63,520 nt of DNA from Parasulfuritortus sp049322515 (GTDB lineage: Bacteria > Pseudomonadota > Gammaproteobacteria > Burkholderiales > Thiobacillaceae). Both the position numbers and the translations under genes were made by a program. Positions 8,975-16,727 of this stretch are shown in pieces (the first letter of the stretch is position 1; the number at the start of each line of letters is the position of its first letter). The stretch is taken from contig JBMOQW010000020.1 in NCBI GenBank assembly GCA_049322515.1, positions 1 through 63,520 of the forward strand. The letters are read 5' to 3'. The notes below the pieces were generated by a model, which was not told the origin of the DNA, searched no databases, and saw only the letters and a program-made list of their open reading frames with translations.

Positions 8975-10330
8975 ATGACCATGCAACGAAACCAACCCTG
9001 TGCTTGTGGCAGTGGCAAACGCTACAAGCATTGTTGTGGCGCCGATATCGGTAGGGCGCAATGGTCGATGCCCAAGGACGAGTTTCGCAGTCTCATGCAA
9101 GCCGCCTTGGCCGCCCAGCAATCCGCCAAGTTCGACGAGGCCGATCGTCTCTACACAGCGGCCTTGGCACTCCAGCCGAACAGCTTTGATGCATTACACA
9201 TGTTGGGCGTATTGCGATTGCAAGCCGGCGATCCAGAGGATGCTTTGCGTCTGCTTATTGCCGCACTCCCGCACAGGCCGATCAGTTTTTCACCCTTTGT
9301 GTTCAATTTGAAGCTATCCATTGCTGGTGTCATTCGGCAGAGGGGAATGCACCTGGGGCCAACGGATGGTGCGGCAAAGCTTGCCTTCTGGCAGTTTTCG
9401 AGACCGGGCACGTTGGGTCACTTGCCCGATCCTCTCCCCTTGGTCACGGTGCTTTTGCGACCAGCTGAGCGTATTGAGAACCTTGTGGCATGTGTACGCT
9501 CACTCGTTGAACAAACCTATCGTCACTTCGAAGTGCTCATACTGGACACGGGCATGGCTGACGCGTTTCATGTAGCTATTACCGAAATGCTTTCGACGGC
9601 TGGCATTACAGTCAAGCGGGTTGCCGCGAATCCAACTTGCCTTGCCGAAACATTCGATCACGCACTTCAACTCGCGCGTGGCGACTATGTCACCTTCATC
9701 GATGCCGAGCGTGACCGTTACGCATCTCCGCGCCTCGAATGCTTTGTCCGCATGCTTGAACACTCACCCCTGAAGTGGGGCTTTTCAAACATCGAATTCA
9801 TTGACCGCGCCGGAAGCCCGATACCGTTCAACAGCCAACATGCGGTGGCAGACCTGATGCGTCAGCTGGACCGGCTCTACACCCATCGGACGAGTTTTGA
9901 AGGTTTTTTAACCCACTTTCCCCCCCTCTTCATTGGCAATCTTTTTTTTCAACGCGGGCTCTGGTCGAGACAAGCCGTTCCAGCGGGAACCGATCCGGAG
10001 ACACTAGGGTGGGCGATGAGTCTCCATTTCGGACTGGCGTCCGAGCCGGCCTATCTGGATGCGCCCGTGTTCGAGCGGTGGGTGAACGAAGCTTCGCCTG
10101 ATCGAACATGGAACATGACTGATCGGGAACACACCATGCTGTTGGACTGGGAAAGCCGGGCCCCAGCGTTGCCGCACATCCTCAATGCGCGTGCCGCCGC
10201 CCTCTGGCGTCGCAGCCTCGAAGCCCTGGACAGTAGGCAGCTCGAGCTGGCGCCATTGCTTCGTCTCGTGGCACGACTCGGCCATTCGGTGCCGGGTGTC
10301 GATTTGGCCCCCGGAGAGGCGCGTTCATGA
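8975..10330 (+). CDS. SEC-C/TPR protein with GT2-like glycosyltransferase domain
   Basis: 451 residues. SEC-C motif CACGSGKRYKHCCG at residues 9-22, TPR-like repeats at about 36-100, then a GT-A family-2-like domain from about 150 (LPLVTVLLRPAERIENLVACVRS) to LARGDYVTFIDAERDRY near 245. The last stands where family-2 enzymes have their DxD, here DAERD, so metal binding may be altered. The N-terminal layout repeats that of the preceding gene, implying duplication of the SEC-C/TPR module in front of different catalytic domains. GC content between about 9250 and 10000 is lower than in neighbouring genes. Its stop overlaps the next start (ATGA at 10327). Confidence 0.75.
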   Translation: MTMQRNQPCACGSGKRYKHCCGADIGRAQWSMPKDEFRSLMQAALAAQQSAKFDEADRLYTAALALQPNSFDALHMLGVLRLQAGDPEDALRLLIAALPHRPISFSPFVFNLKLSIAGVIRQRGMHLGPTDGAAKLAFWQFSRPGTLGHLPDPLPLVTVLLRPAERIENLVACVRSLVEQTYRHFEVLILDTGMADAFHVAITEMLSTAGITVKRVAANPTCLAETFDHALQLARGDYVTFIDAERDRYASPRLECFVRMLEHSPLKWGFSNIEFIDRAGSPIPFNSQHAVADLMRQLDRLYTHRTSFEGFLTHFPPLFIGNLFFQRGLWSRQAVPAGTDPETLGWAMSLHFGLASEPAYLDAPVFERWVNEASPDRTWNMTDREHTMLLDWESRAPALPHILNARAAALWRRSLEALDSRQLELAPLLRLVARLGHSVPGVDLAPGEARS

Positions 10331-13242
10331 CGATTGAGACTCGGGTCATCGCCTTTTATCTGCCGCAGTTCCATCCCATTCCCGAGAACGATGCGTGGTG
10401 GGGAACTGGCTTCACGGAGTGGACCAACGTCACCCGGGCCAAGCCCTTGTTCCCCGGCCATGCCCAGCCGCGTCTACCGGCTGATCTCGGTTTTTACGAT
10501 TTGCGCCTTCCCGAAGTGCGTGCTGCCCAGGCAGAACTGGCCCGGGCGCATGGAATCCACGGCTTTTGCTATCACTATTACTGGTTCAAGGGGGGCAAGC
10601 GGTTGCTGGAACGGCCGCTGAACGAGGTGCTCAGTTCCGGTCAGCCCGACTTTCCCTTCTGCCTATGCTGGGCGAATGAGAATTGGACCCGACGCTGGGA
10701 TGGCCAGGAACAGGAAATCCTCATGGCGCAGGCACACACGCCCGACAGCGACCTGGCTTTCCTGCGCGATGTGCTGCCGATCTTCAAGGATCCCCGCTAC
10801 ATCCGGGTGAATGGCCGGCCCCTCCTGGTGATTTATCGGGCGACCTTGTTACCCGACATGGCGGCTACGGTCCGTCGTTGGCAGGCAGAGGCGCACTGCC
10901 ATGGCGAACAGGCCCCTTATCTGGTCGCTGCGGAATCGTTTGATGTGACGCCGGCATTTGCGCACTCAGCAGGCCTGGATGCCACGTGCGAATTCCCGCC
11001 CCATGGCGCGTCGTCTGCGATTTTCCCGCAACGAAGTGGGCTCGACTTCAATGGGCCATTTTCAGGCCAAGTCCTGGATTATGAGAAATTGGCGACGCAC
11101 TACATGGCCAGGCCCGAGTCGCCGCTGCGCCGTTTCAAGACGGTCACGCTTGATTGGGATAACACCGCGAGAAAAAAATGGGCGGCCACCCTCACCATCG
11201 GCTTCAGCCTGGACCATTACCACCATTGGCTATCCCATGTGCTGCGGCAAGCCCGAGACACGGCGCCCCCGGATGAACGCATCGTCTTCATCAATGCCTG
11301 GAACGAGTGGGCAGAAGGGACCTATCTGGAGCCGGATCAGCGCCATGGCCACGCGTATCTCGAAGCGACCCGGGCCGCGATTTTCGGGCTGCCTTGGTCG
11401 AGGCGCGCTCCCGAGCCGATCGAGGTGGCGCAGGAGACTCGAGAATCGGCAAGCGTGCCGAGGGCGGAAATCCGTTCGGTTACCGGGGCCGTCCCCGAGG
11501 CGCCGCAGGCCGCGACAGGCCACACCCGGTTCAAACTGGTCGTCGTCGCCATGGTGGCCAACGAAGCGGACATCATCGAAGCCTTCGTCCTGGAAAATCT
11601 GCGTTTCGCCGATCACATGATCATCGCCTGTCACCGGCCCCTGGACGGTACCCGGGAAATCCTCGAGGCGCTGGTCGAGCGGGGCTTGCCAGTGCGGCTC
11701 CACGACATCCAGACCCTGGCATTCGACAAAGCCGGGACCATTCATCGCCTGGTGTGCGAGGCGGTGGAGGACCTGGGCGCGGATTGGGTCATTCCGCTCG
11801 ATGCCGATGAATTTGTAGATGGACCAGACCGTGCAGGCCTCGAGGCGGCGTTGGCGGCCCTGGGGCCGACCCATGCCTGGGTCCCCTGGCTCAACCATGT
11901 CCCGACGGCCATGGATGACCCGGCCGAACCGCATCCGCTCAAGCGGATCCAGCATCGCTATGTCTATCCGATACCGACGCCCACGGATAACGTGTTCGTC
12001 TGGAAGGTTATGCTCCGGTCGGAACTGATCCGACCCTACCTGCGCCGCTATGAATTGATGAAGGGGGCACATCGTTTGGTGTTCAGGAGCACCAACGAAC
12101 CCTGTCACCAACCCATTGCGGTGCTCGATGGCGTTTATCTGCGCCATTTTCCGGTGCGTTCCCCGGAACAAATGGCCTTGAAGGTCGGTATTGGTCGCCT
12201 GGGCCGAGCTTTGCTCGGCGGACACCAGGCCGAGGGGGGCGTGCATTGGGACAGCATCTGGTCCGGGGTGAGCCGGGGTGACAGTGGCCTGTCCGCCATG
12301 CAAAGCGCGGTCCGGACCTATCTGGATACCGGGAGATTGACCTCGGAACAATTGGCGGATACTACGATCACGCTCGATCCCATGCCGGTCTCACGCACCT
12401 TGACCCATCTGGCGCTGAAATCGTCGGCCGCCACCGTGGCCTTGAAATGGTCGGCTTCATTGCTCGACCATGTGTCATCGGGTCGTCTGGTGAGCCAGCA
12501 GGCGGCGGCGACCAACTTTTTCATCCTGAGCACGGGCCGCTGCGGCAGCACCACCATCCGGGATTTTCTCAACCAGGCCAGGAACTGCCATTGTGTGCAT
12601 GAACCCGAGCCGCAACTGATCGCCGAGGCCACCCGGTATGCTTACGGCGAATTTGATCACCGCGAGATGGTCGATTTGCTGCGAACGACGCGCCCGGTGC
12701 AGGTCGAGGGCAAGCGCTATGGCGAATCAAACCTGAAATTGTCGTTCGTCTTTGATGCCCTCGATGAAGCGTTCCCGCAAGCCAGCTATGTCTGGCTGCT
12801 CAGGGATGGCCGAGAAACCGTCGCGTCCATGCATGCCCGGGGCTGGTATACACAGTCCAGCGAACTGCACGCCTGGGAGCGTTGGCGCATCCAAGGCGAT
12901 CGGGTCGGTGATGTGTCCGTGCAAGCCTGGATGAAGATGACCCCGTTTGAAAAGTGCTGCTGGTATTGGACTTACGTCAACCGATTGATCCAGCGAAAAC
13001 TCAATCGCGTCGCGGACCGCAGCATGCGGGTTCGGGTCGAGTACCTCCAGCAGGCGTCGCCCCAGGTTTTTGGGTTTCTGGAGCTGACGCGTCCGGATAC
13101 TGCGATCGTGGGCAAGGCCAATGTCGCGATGGCCCATCACAGGCCCGAACATTACAGCGCCTGGCCCGAGGAGCAGGTCGCCATGTTCAAGGATTACTGC
13201 GGTTCGGCCATGGATGAATGGTATCCGGGCTGGGATCGCTGA
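10327..13242 (+). CDS. Trimodular WbsX-like / GT2-like / sulfotransferase fusion
   Basis: 971 residues with three modules. Residues about 1-353 are WbsX-like (GH99-like): AFYLPQFHPIPEND, WWGTGFTEWTNV, CWANENWTRRWDG and INAWNEWAEGTYLEPD. Residues about 400-640 are a family-2-like glycosyltransferase: VVAMVANEADIIEAFVLENL, then PLDADEFVD near 493. Residues about 728-965 resemble a sulfotransferase: FFILSTGRCGSTTIRDFL is the PAPS 5'-phosphosulfate loop and WLLRDGRETVASM the 3'-phosphate region. WbsX proteins belong to O-antigen-type glycan clusters. The fusion suggests a glycan that is assembled and then sulfated, a fitting modification for a sulfur oxidiser, although the product is not known. 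Cytoplasmic; no signal or membrane segment. Confidence 0.8.
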   Translation: MTIETRVIAFYLPQFHPIPENDAWWGTGFTEWTNVTRAKPLFPGHAQPRLPADLGFYDLRLPEVRAAQAELARAHGIHGFCYHYYWFKGGKRLLERPLNEVLSSGQPDFPFCLCWANENWTRRWDGQEQEILMAQAHTPDSDLAFLRDVLPIFKDPRYIRVNGRPLLVIYRATLLPDMAATVRRWQAEAHCHGEQAPYLVAAESFDVTPAFAHSAGLDATCEFPPHGASSAIFPQRSGLDFNGPFSGQVLDYEKLATHYMARPESPLRRFKTVTLDWDNTARKKWAATLTIGFSLDHYHHWLSHVLRQARDTAPPDERIVFINAWNEWAEGTYLEPDQRHGHAYLEATRAAIFGLPWSRRAPEPIEVAQETRESASVPRAEIRSVTGAVPEAPQAATGHTRFKLVVVAMVANEADIIEAFVLENLRFADHMIIACHRPLDGTREILEALVERGLPVRLHDIQTLAFDKAGTIHRLVCEAVEDLGADWVIPLDADEFVDGPDRAGLEAALAALGPTHAWVPWLNHVPTAMDDPAEPHPLKRIQHRYVYPIPTPTDNVFVWKVMLRSELIRPYLRRYELMKGAHRLVFRSTNEPCHQPIAVLDGVYLRHFPVRSPEQMALKVGIGRLGRALLGGHQAEGGVHWDSIWSGVSRGDSGLSAMQSAVRTYLDTGRLTSEQLADTTITLDPMPVSRTLTHLALKSSAATVALKWSASLLDHVSSGRLVSQQAAATNFFILSTGRCGSTTIRDFLNQARNCHCVHEPEPQLIAEATRYAYGEFDHREMVDLLRTTRPVQVEGKRYGESNLKLSFVFDALDEAFPQASYVWLLRDGRETVASMHARGWYTQSSELHAWERWRIQGDRVGDVSVQAWMKMTPFEKCCWYWTYVNRLIQRKLNRVADRSMRVRVEYLQQASPQVFGFLELTRPDTAIVGKANVAMAHHRPEHYSAWPEEQVAMFKDYCGSAMDEWYPGWDR

Positions 13243-13288
13243 ATCGTGCTGCTGCAATCAAGCTAAGATATTCCTGAGTTTCTCAACC

Positions 13289-15571
13289 ATGTCCGCCGAC
13301 CTCACCCTCTGCATCATCGACACCCAGACCCACGCCCTGGCAGCCCGGGCGATGCGGCTCAGCCTGGCCGAGCGGGATTTTGCCGAGGCGCTGTTCCTGT
13401 CGGACCGGGACGGTGACACCGGGGGCGGGCGGTTCATTCCGATTCCGACCCTGATGGGGCGCGAGGCCTATTCCCGTTTTGTCATCCAGCGCCTGCACGA
13501 ATTTGTCGAGACGCCCCTAGTCCTGCTGATCCAATGGGATGGCTATGTCGTGGACGGCGCGGCCTGGTCCGACGACTTTCTCGGCTACGACTACATCGGC
13601 GCCCGCTGGGGGTTCCACCAGGATGGCCACAATGTCGGCAATGGCGGGTTTTCGTTGCGTTCGCGGCGCCTGCTGGCGGCGGTGCGCGATCCCGGGATCA
13701 CCCGCTTCGAGCCCGAGGACGAGGTGATCTGCCGGCATTACCGGCCGATGCTGGAGACGCGCCATGGCGTCCGGTTTGCACCGGGGGAGGTGGCAGACCG
13801 CTTTGCCTACGAGACGACCTACCCCAAGGGACCGACGCTGGGCTTCCACGGCCTGTTCAACCTGTGGCGCTTCGTGCGTGACGACGAGGTGCCGGATTTG
13901 ATCGCGGCGATGCCGAGGTCGGTGGTCGGCTCGATCCAGTATCTGACCCTGGCCAAGAATTTCATGGACCTGAAGCGCGTCGACCCGGCCCGGGCCCTGC
14001 TGGCCTACCGGCAGCAGCTGTTTCCGGCCGATAGCCAGACCGCCGGGTTGCTTGCCGCGCTGACTCCCCCGGCCCGGCGGGTGGCCGCGCCCGAGAGCCG
14101 CAATGCCCCCTGTCCCTGTGGCAGCGGCAAGCGCTACAAGCATTGTTGTGGTGCCGAATCCGAGGCATCCCAGGGGGGCGGCCGTGCAACGGCCGAGTCC
14201 GCCGAGGGCCAACTGTCGGCGGCCATGGCGCATCACGCGGCCGGTCGTCTGGCCCAGGCGCGGGCCGGCTATGAAGCGGTGCTCGGGCTGCGCGACGATG
14301 CCCTGGCGGCACATTACCTGGGCGTGATCGAGATGCAGGAAGGCCGGCCGGAGGCCGGCGAAGCGCGCATCCGCGCGGCCTTGGCGAAGCGTGCCGATGT
14401 TCCCGACATGCACAACAACCTTGGCCTCTGCCTGCGGGCCCAAGGTCGCCTGGAAGAGGCCATCGCGGCCTATCGCCAGGCCCTCGACCTGCATCCCGGC
14501 TATGCCCCGGCCTGGAGCAACCTGGGCCTGGACAGCCACAAGCTGGGGCAACTCGAGGTCGCCCACGAGGCGCTCAACCGGGCCCTGGCCCTGGACCCCA
14601 GCCTGGTCCAGGCGCGCTTCACCCGGTCCCTGCTGCTGCTGGCCCGGGGTGACTACAGCCAGGGCTGGGCCGAGTACCAGGCGCGGATGCAGTGTCCGGA
14701 ATATGCCGGCCACTACCGCCTGCCGGCCATCGAGGGCCGGCCGGCCCCTTGGCGGGGCGAGCCGCTGGCGGGCAAGTCGCTGCTGCTGATCGGCGAGCAG
14801 GGCATCGGCGACACCCTGCAATTCATCCGCTACGCGCGCGGACTCAGCGCGCAAGGGGCCCGCGTCAGCCTGTATCTGCGCCAGGCCCACGTGGCCGGTT
14901 GGCTCCGCCACGCGGCCGGGGTGGCCGCGGTCTACGCCGCCGAAGACCCGGTGCCGGCCCATGACCACGCCTGCCATCTGCTCAGCCTGCCAGTCCTGTG
15001 CGGCACCCGGTCGCTGGCCGATATTCCGGCCCAGGTGCCGTACCTGAGCGTACCCGAGCACCGCCGGCAGGCCTGGCGGCAGCGCCTCGGAACCTTGCCG
15101 GCCGGGCTCCGGATCGGCCTGGCCTGGGCGGGCAGTCCGAGCCACCAGGACGATCGCTACCGCTCCCTGACCTTGGCCCAGTTGGCGCCCTTGCTGGCCC
15201 TGCCGGGGGTGCACTGGATCAATCTGCAACTCGGTGCCGCGCGTGCCCAGCTGGCGGCCCAGCCCGGCACGGTGATCGACTGGGGCGACGACCAGACCGA
15301 CTACGCAGAAACCGCCGCCCTGGTCGCCGAACTCGACCTGGTGCTCAGCGTGGATACGTCGATCGCCCACGCCAGCGGCGCCTTGGGCGTGCCGGTCTGG
15401 GTGATGTTGCAGCACCAGCCGGATTTCCGCTGGTTGCTCGACCGGGATGACAGTCCCTGGTACCCGAGCGCACGCTTGTTCCGGCAGCCCAGCCCCGGCG
15501 ATTGGCCCGGGGTGGTCGAGGCGGTGCGGGCCGCCTTGCTCGCCAGGATCGAAGGGGAGGGCGTGGCATGA
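13289..15571 (+). CDS. DUF5672-SEC-C-TPR protein with GT9-like glycosyltransferase domain
   Basis: 760 residues from the ATG at 13289; the frame is open further upstream, but that part overlaps the preceding gene. Residues 1-215 match DUF5672: LIQWDGYVVDGAAWSDDFL, YDYIGARWGF and VGNGGFSLRSRRLL. An internal SEC-C motif (CPCGSGKRYKHCCG) is at 275-288, followed by about four TPRs at 312-467. Residues about 494-755 are the GT-B domain found behind TPRs in heptosyltransferase-like proteins: LLLIGEQGIGDTLQFIRYA near 496 and SVDTSIAHASGALGVPVWVM near 686. SEC-C and TPR are again adjacent, as in the two genes upstream, but here they lie in the middle. The stop overlaps the next gene (ATGA at 15568). 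Confidence 0.8.
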   Translation: MSADLTLCIIDTQTHALAARAMRLSLAERDFAEALFLSDRDGDTGGGRFIPIPTLMGREAYSRFVIQRLHEFVETPLVLLIQWDGYVVDGAAWSDDFLGYDYIGARWGFHQDGHNVGNGGFSLRSRRLLAAVRDPGITRFEPEDEVICRHYRPMLETRHGVRFAPGEVADRFAYETTYPKGPTLGFHGLFNLWRFVRDDEVPDLIAAMPRSVVGSIQYLTLAKNFMDLKRVDPARALLAYRQQLFPADSQTAGLLAALTPPARRVAAPESRNAPCPCGSGKRYKHCCGAESEASQGGGRATAESAEGQLSAAMAHHAAGRLAQARAGYEAVLGLRDDALAAHYLGVIEMQEGRPEAGEARIRAALAKRADVPDMHNNLGLCLRAQGRLEEAIAAYRQALDLHPGYAPAWSNLGLDSHKLGQLEVAHEALNRALALDPSLVQARFTRSLLLLARGDYSQGWAEYQARMQCPEYAGHYRLPAIEGRPAPWRGEPLAGKSLLLIGEQGIGDTLQFIRYARGLSAQGARVSLYLRQAHVAGWLRHAAGVAAVYAAEDPVPAHDHACHLLSLPVLCGTRSLADIPAQVPYLSVPEHRRQAWRQRLGTLPAGLRIGLAWAGSPSHQDDRYRSLTLAQLAPLLALPGVHWINLQLGAARAQLAAQPGTVIDWGDDQTDYAETAALVAELDLVLSVDTSIAHASGALGVPVWVMLQHQPDFRWLLDRDDSPWYPSARLFRQPSPGDWPGVVEAVRAALLARIEGEGVA

Positions 15572-16173
15572 CCAGCGAACTGCCCGCCGCCGCCGCGATC
15601 GCCGAATACCAGATCCGTGCCCTGGCTGAAGTCAAGCGGGGCCAGCCCTGGCCAAGCGCCTCGCCAATGCCGCTTTGGCGGGCGATCGAAGACAACCATC
15701 GCAGCAATGTCGCGCTCTGGGATGAGGAAGACCAGGCCCGGCGGCGGGACGTGCCGGACAGCGTGATCGCCGCCTGCAAGCGCAGCATCGACGGCCACAA
15801 CCAGCGCCGCAACGATGCCGTCGAGCGCATCGACGAGGCCGTGCTGGCCAGCCTGCCACCGCCCGTCGAGACGGCCCGCCTGAATTCCGAAACGGCAGGG
15901 GCCATGATCGACCGGCTCTCCATCCTGTCCTTGAAGATGCACCACATGGCCTGGCAGACCCAACGTCCGGACAGGGAGGCCGAACACCATGCCCTGAGTC
16001 GCGCCCGGCTCGAACGCCTGCGCGAGCAGCATGCCGACCTGGTCGCCTGCCTGGACGAACTGCTCCGCGGTTGCGCTGACGGCAGCCGTCGGTTCAAGAT
16101 CTACCGGCAGTTCAAGATGTACAACGACGCGCGCTTCAACCCCTGGCTGGCGGGACAAGGTCCAGACGCATGA
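15568..16173 (+). CDS. DUF4254 family protein
   Basis: 201 residues, helical and soluble. The pattern LWRAIEDNHRSNVALWDEEDQARR near the N-terminus, then TARLNSETAGAMIDRLSILSLKMHHM and RFKIYRQFKMYNDARFNPWL at the C-terminus match DUF4254, a family of unknown activity usually found in surface-glycan or heptosyltransferase clusters. Start ATG overlaps the previous stop and its own stop overlaps the next start, so it is translationally coupled on both sides. Confidence 0.75.
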   Translation: MTSELPAAAAIAEYQIRALAEVKRGQPWPSASPMPLWRAIEDNHRSNVALWDEEDQARRRDVPDSVIAACKRSIDGHNQRRNDAVERIDEAVLASLPPPVETARLNSETAGAMIDRLSILSLKMHHMAWQTQRPDREAEHHALSRARLERLREQHADLVACLDELLRGCADGSRRFKIYRQFKMYNDARFNPWLAGQGPDA

Positions 16174-16727
16174 ATTCCGTCCGGGCTTGGCCTGAGGTCC
16201 TGTGCCTATTCGGGTTGTCCGGGGTCGGCAAGACGACCCTGGCCAGCCATGTGGCCGAGCGACGCCATTGGCACCTCATCGAACTCGATCAGCCCGGCTT
16301 GGCCACCGAATGGCCGCCTGAATGCGTGGCTGCACTCACCCGCTTCGCCAGCCACGGCGACCCTGGGGACTTCGTCGATCAACTCCGAGTGCTGGCGGCC
16401 GGGCAAGGCTGGCCCGGCGTCGTGGTGTGCTTTCGCAGCCATGACCGCATCCCGCCAGCGGCGATGGACCGCCTGCGCGCGCTCGGCGTGGCGGCGGCGG
16501 TGCTGCGCGCCGGCATCGGTCCCTGCATCGAGGCGTACCTCGCCCGGGAACTGGCACGGCCGCGCGGCTTGAGCCTATGGCACTGGATCCGCCACAACAC
16601 CCAGGCCTACAGTGGGTGGCAGGATCCTGCCTTCGATTCCTGGGCGCTCGACGTGATGCGTCCGGATGGCCGGCGCAAGCCGGTCGAGGCCCTGTTGGCC
16701 GAGTTACTTGGAGCCGAACCCGCATGA
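16170..16727 (+). CDS. Small P-loop NTPase/kinase-like protein
   Basis: 185 residues with a Walker A motif, GLSGVGKTT, at about 15-23 and no signal peptide. The overall size and early P-loop recall small kinases such as adenylylsulfate or shikimate kinases and adenylate-kinase-like proteins, but I recognise no substrate motif. Because the operon encodes a sulfotransferase module, an APS-kinase-like role supplying PAPS is conceivable; that is only inference. It overlaps its neighbours on both sides by four bases. Confidence 0.6.
   Translation: MNSVRAWPEVLCLFGLSGVGKTTLASHVAERRHWHLIELDQPGLATEWPPECVAALTRFASHGDPGDFVDQLRVLAAGQGWPGVVVCFRSHDRIPPAAMDRLRALGVAAAVLRAGIGPCIEAYLARELARPRGLSLWHWIRHNTQAYSGWQDPAFDSWALDVMRPDGRRKPVEALLAELLGAEPA

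Noticed and set aside
13517..15415. Antisense frame of 632 codons opposite the DUF5672-SEC-C gene
   Set aside because: Gln/Gly/Arg-rich shadow translation without domains.
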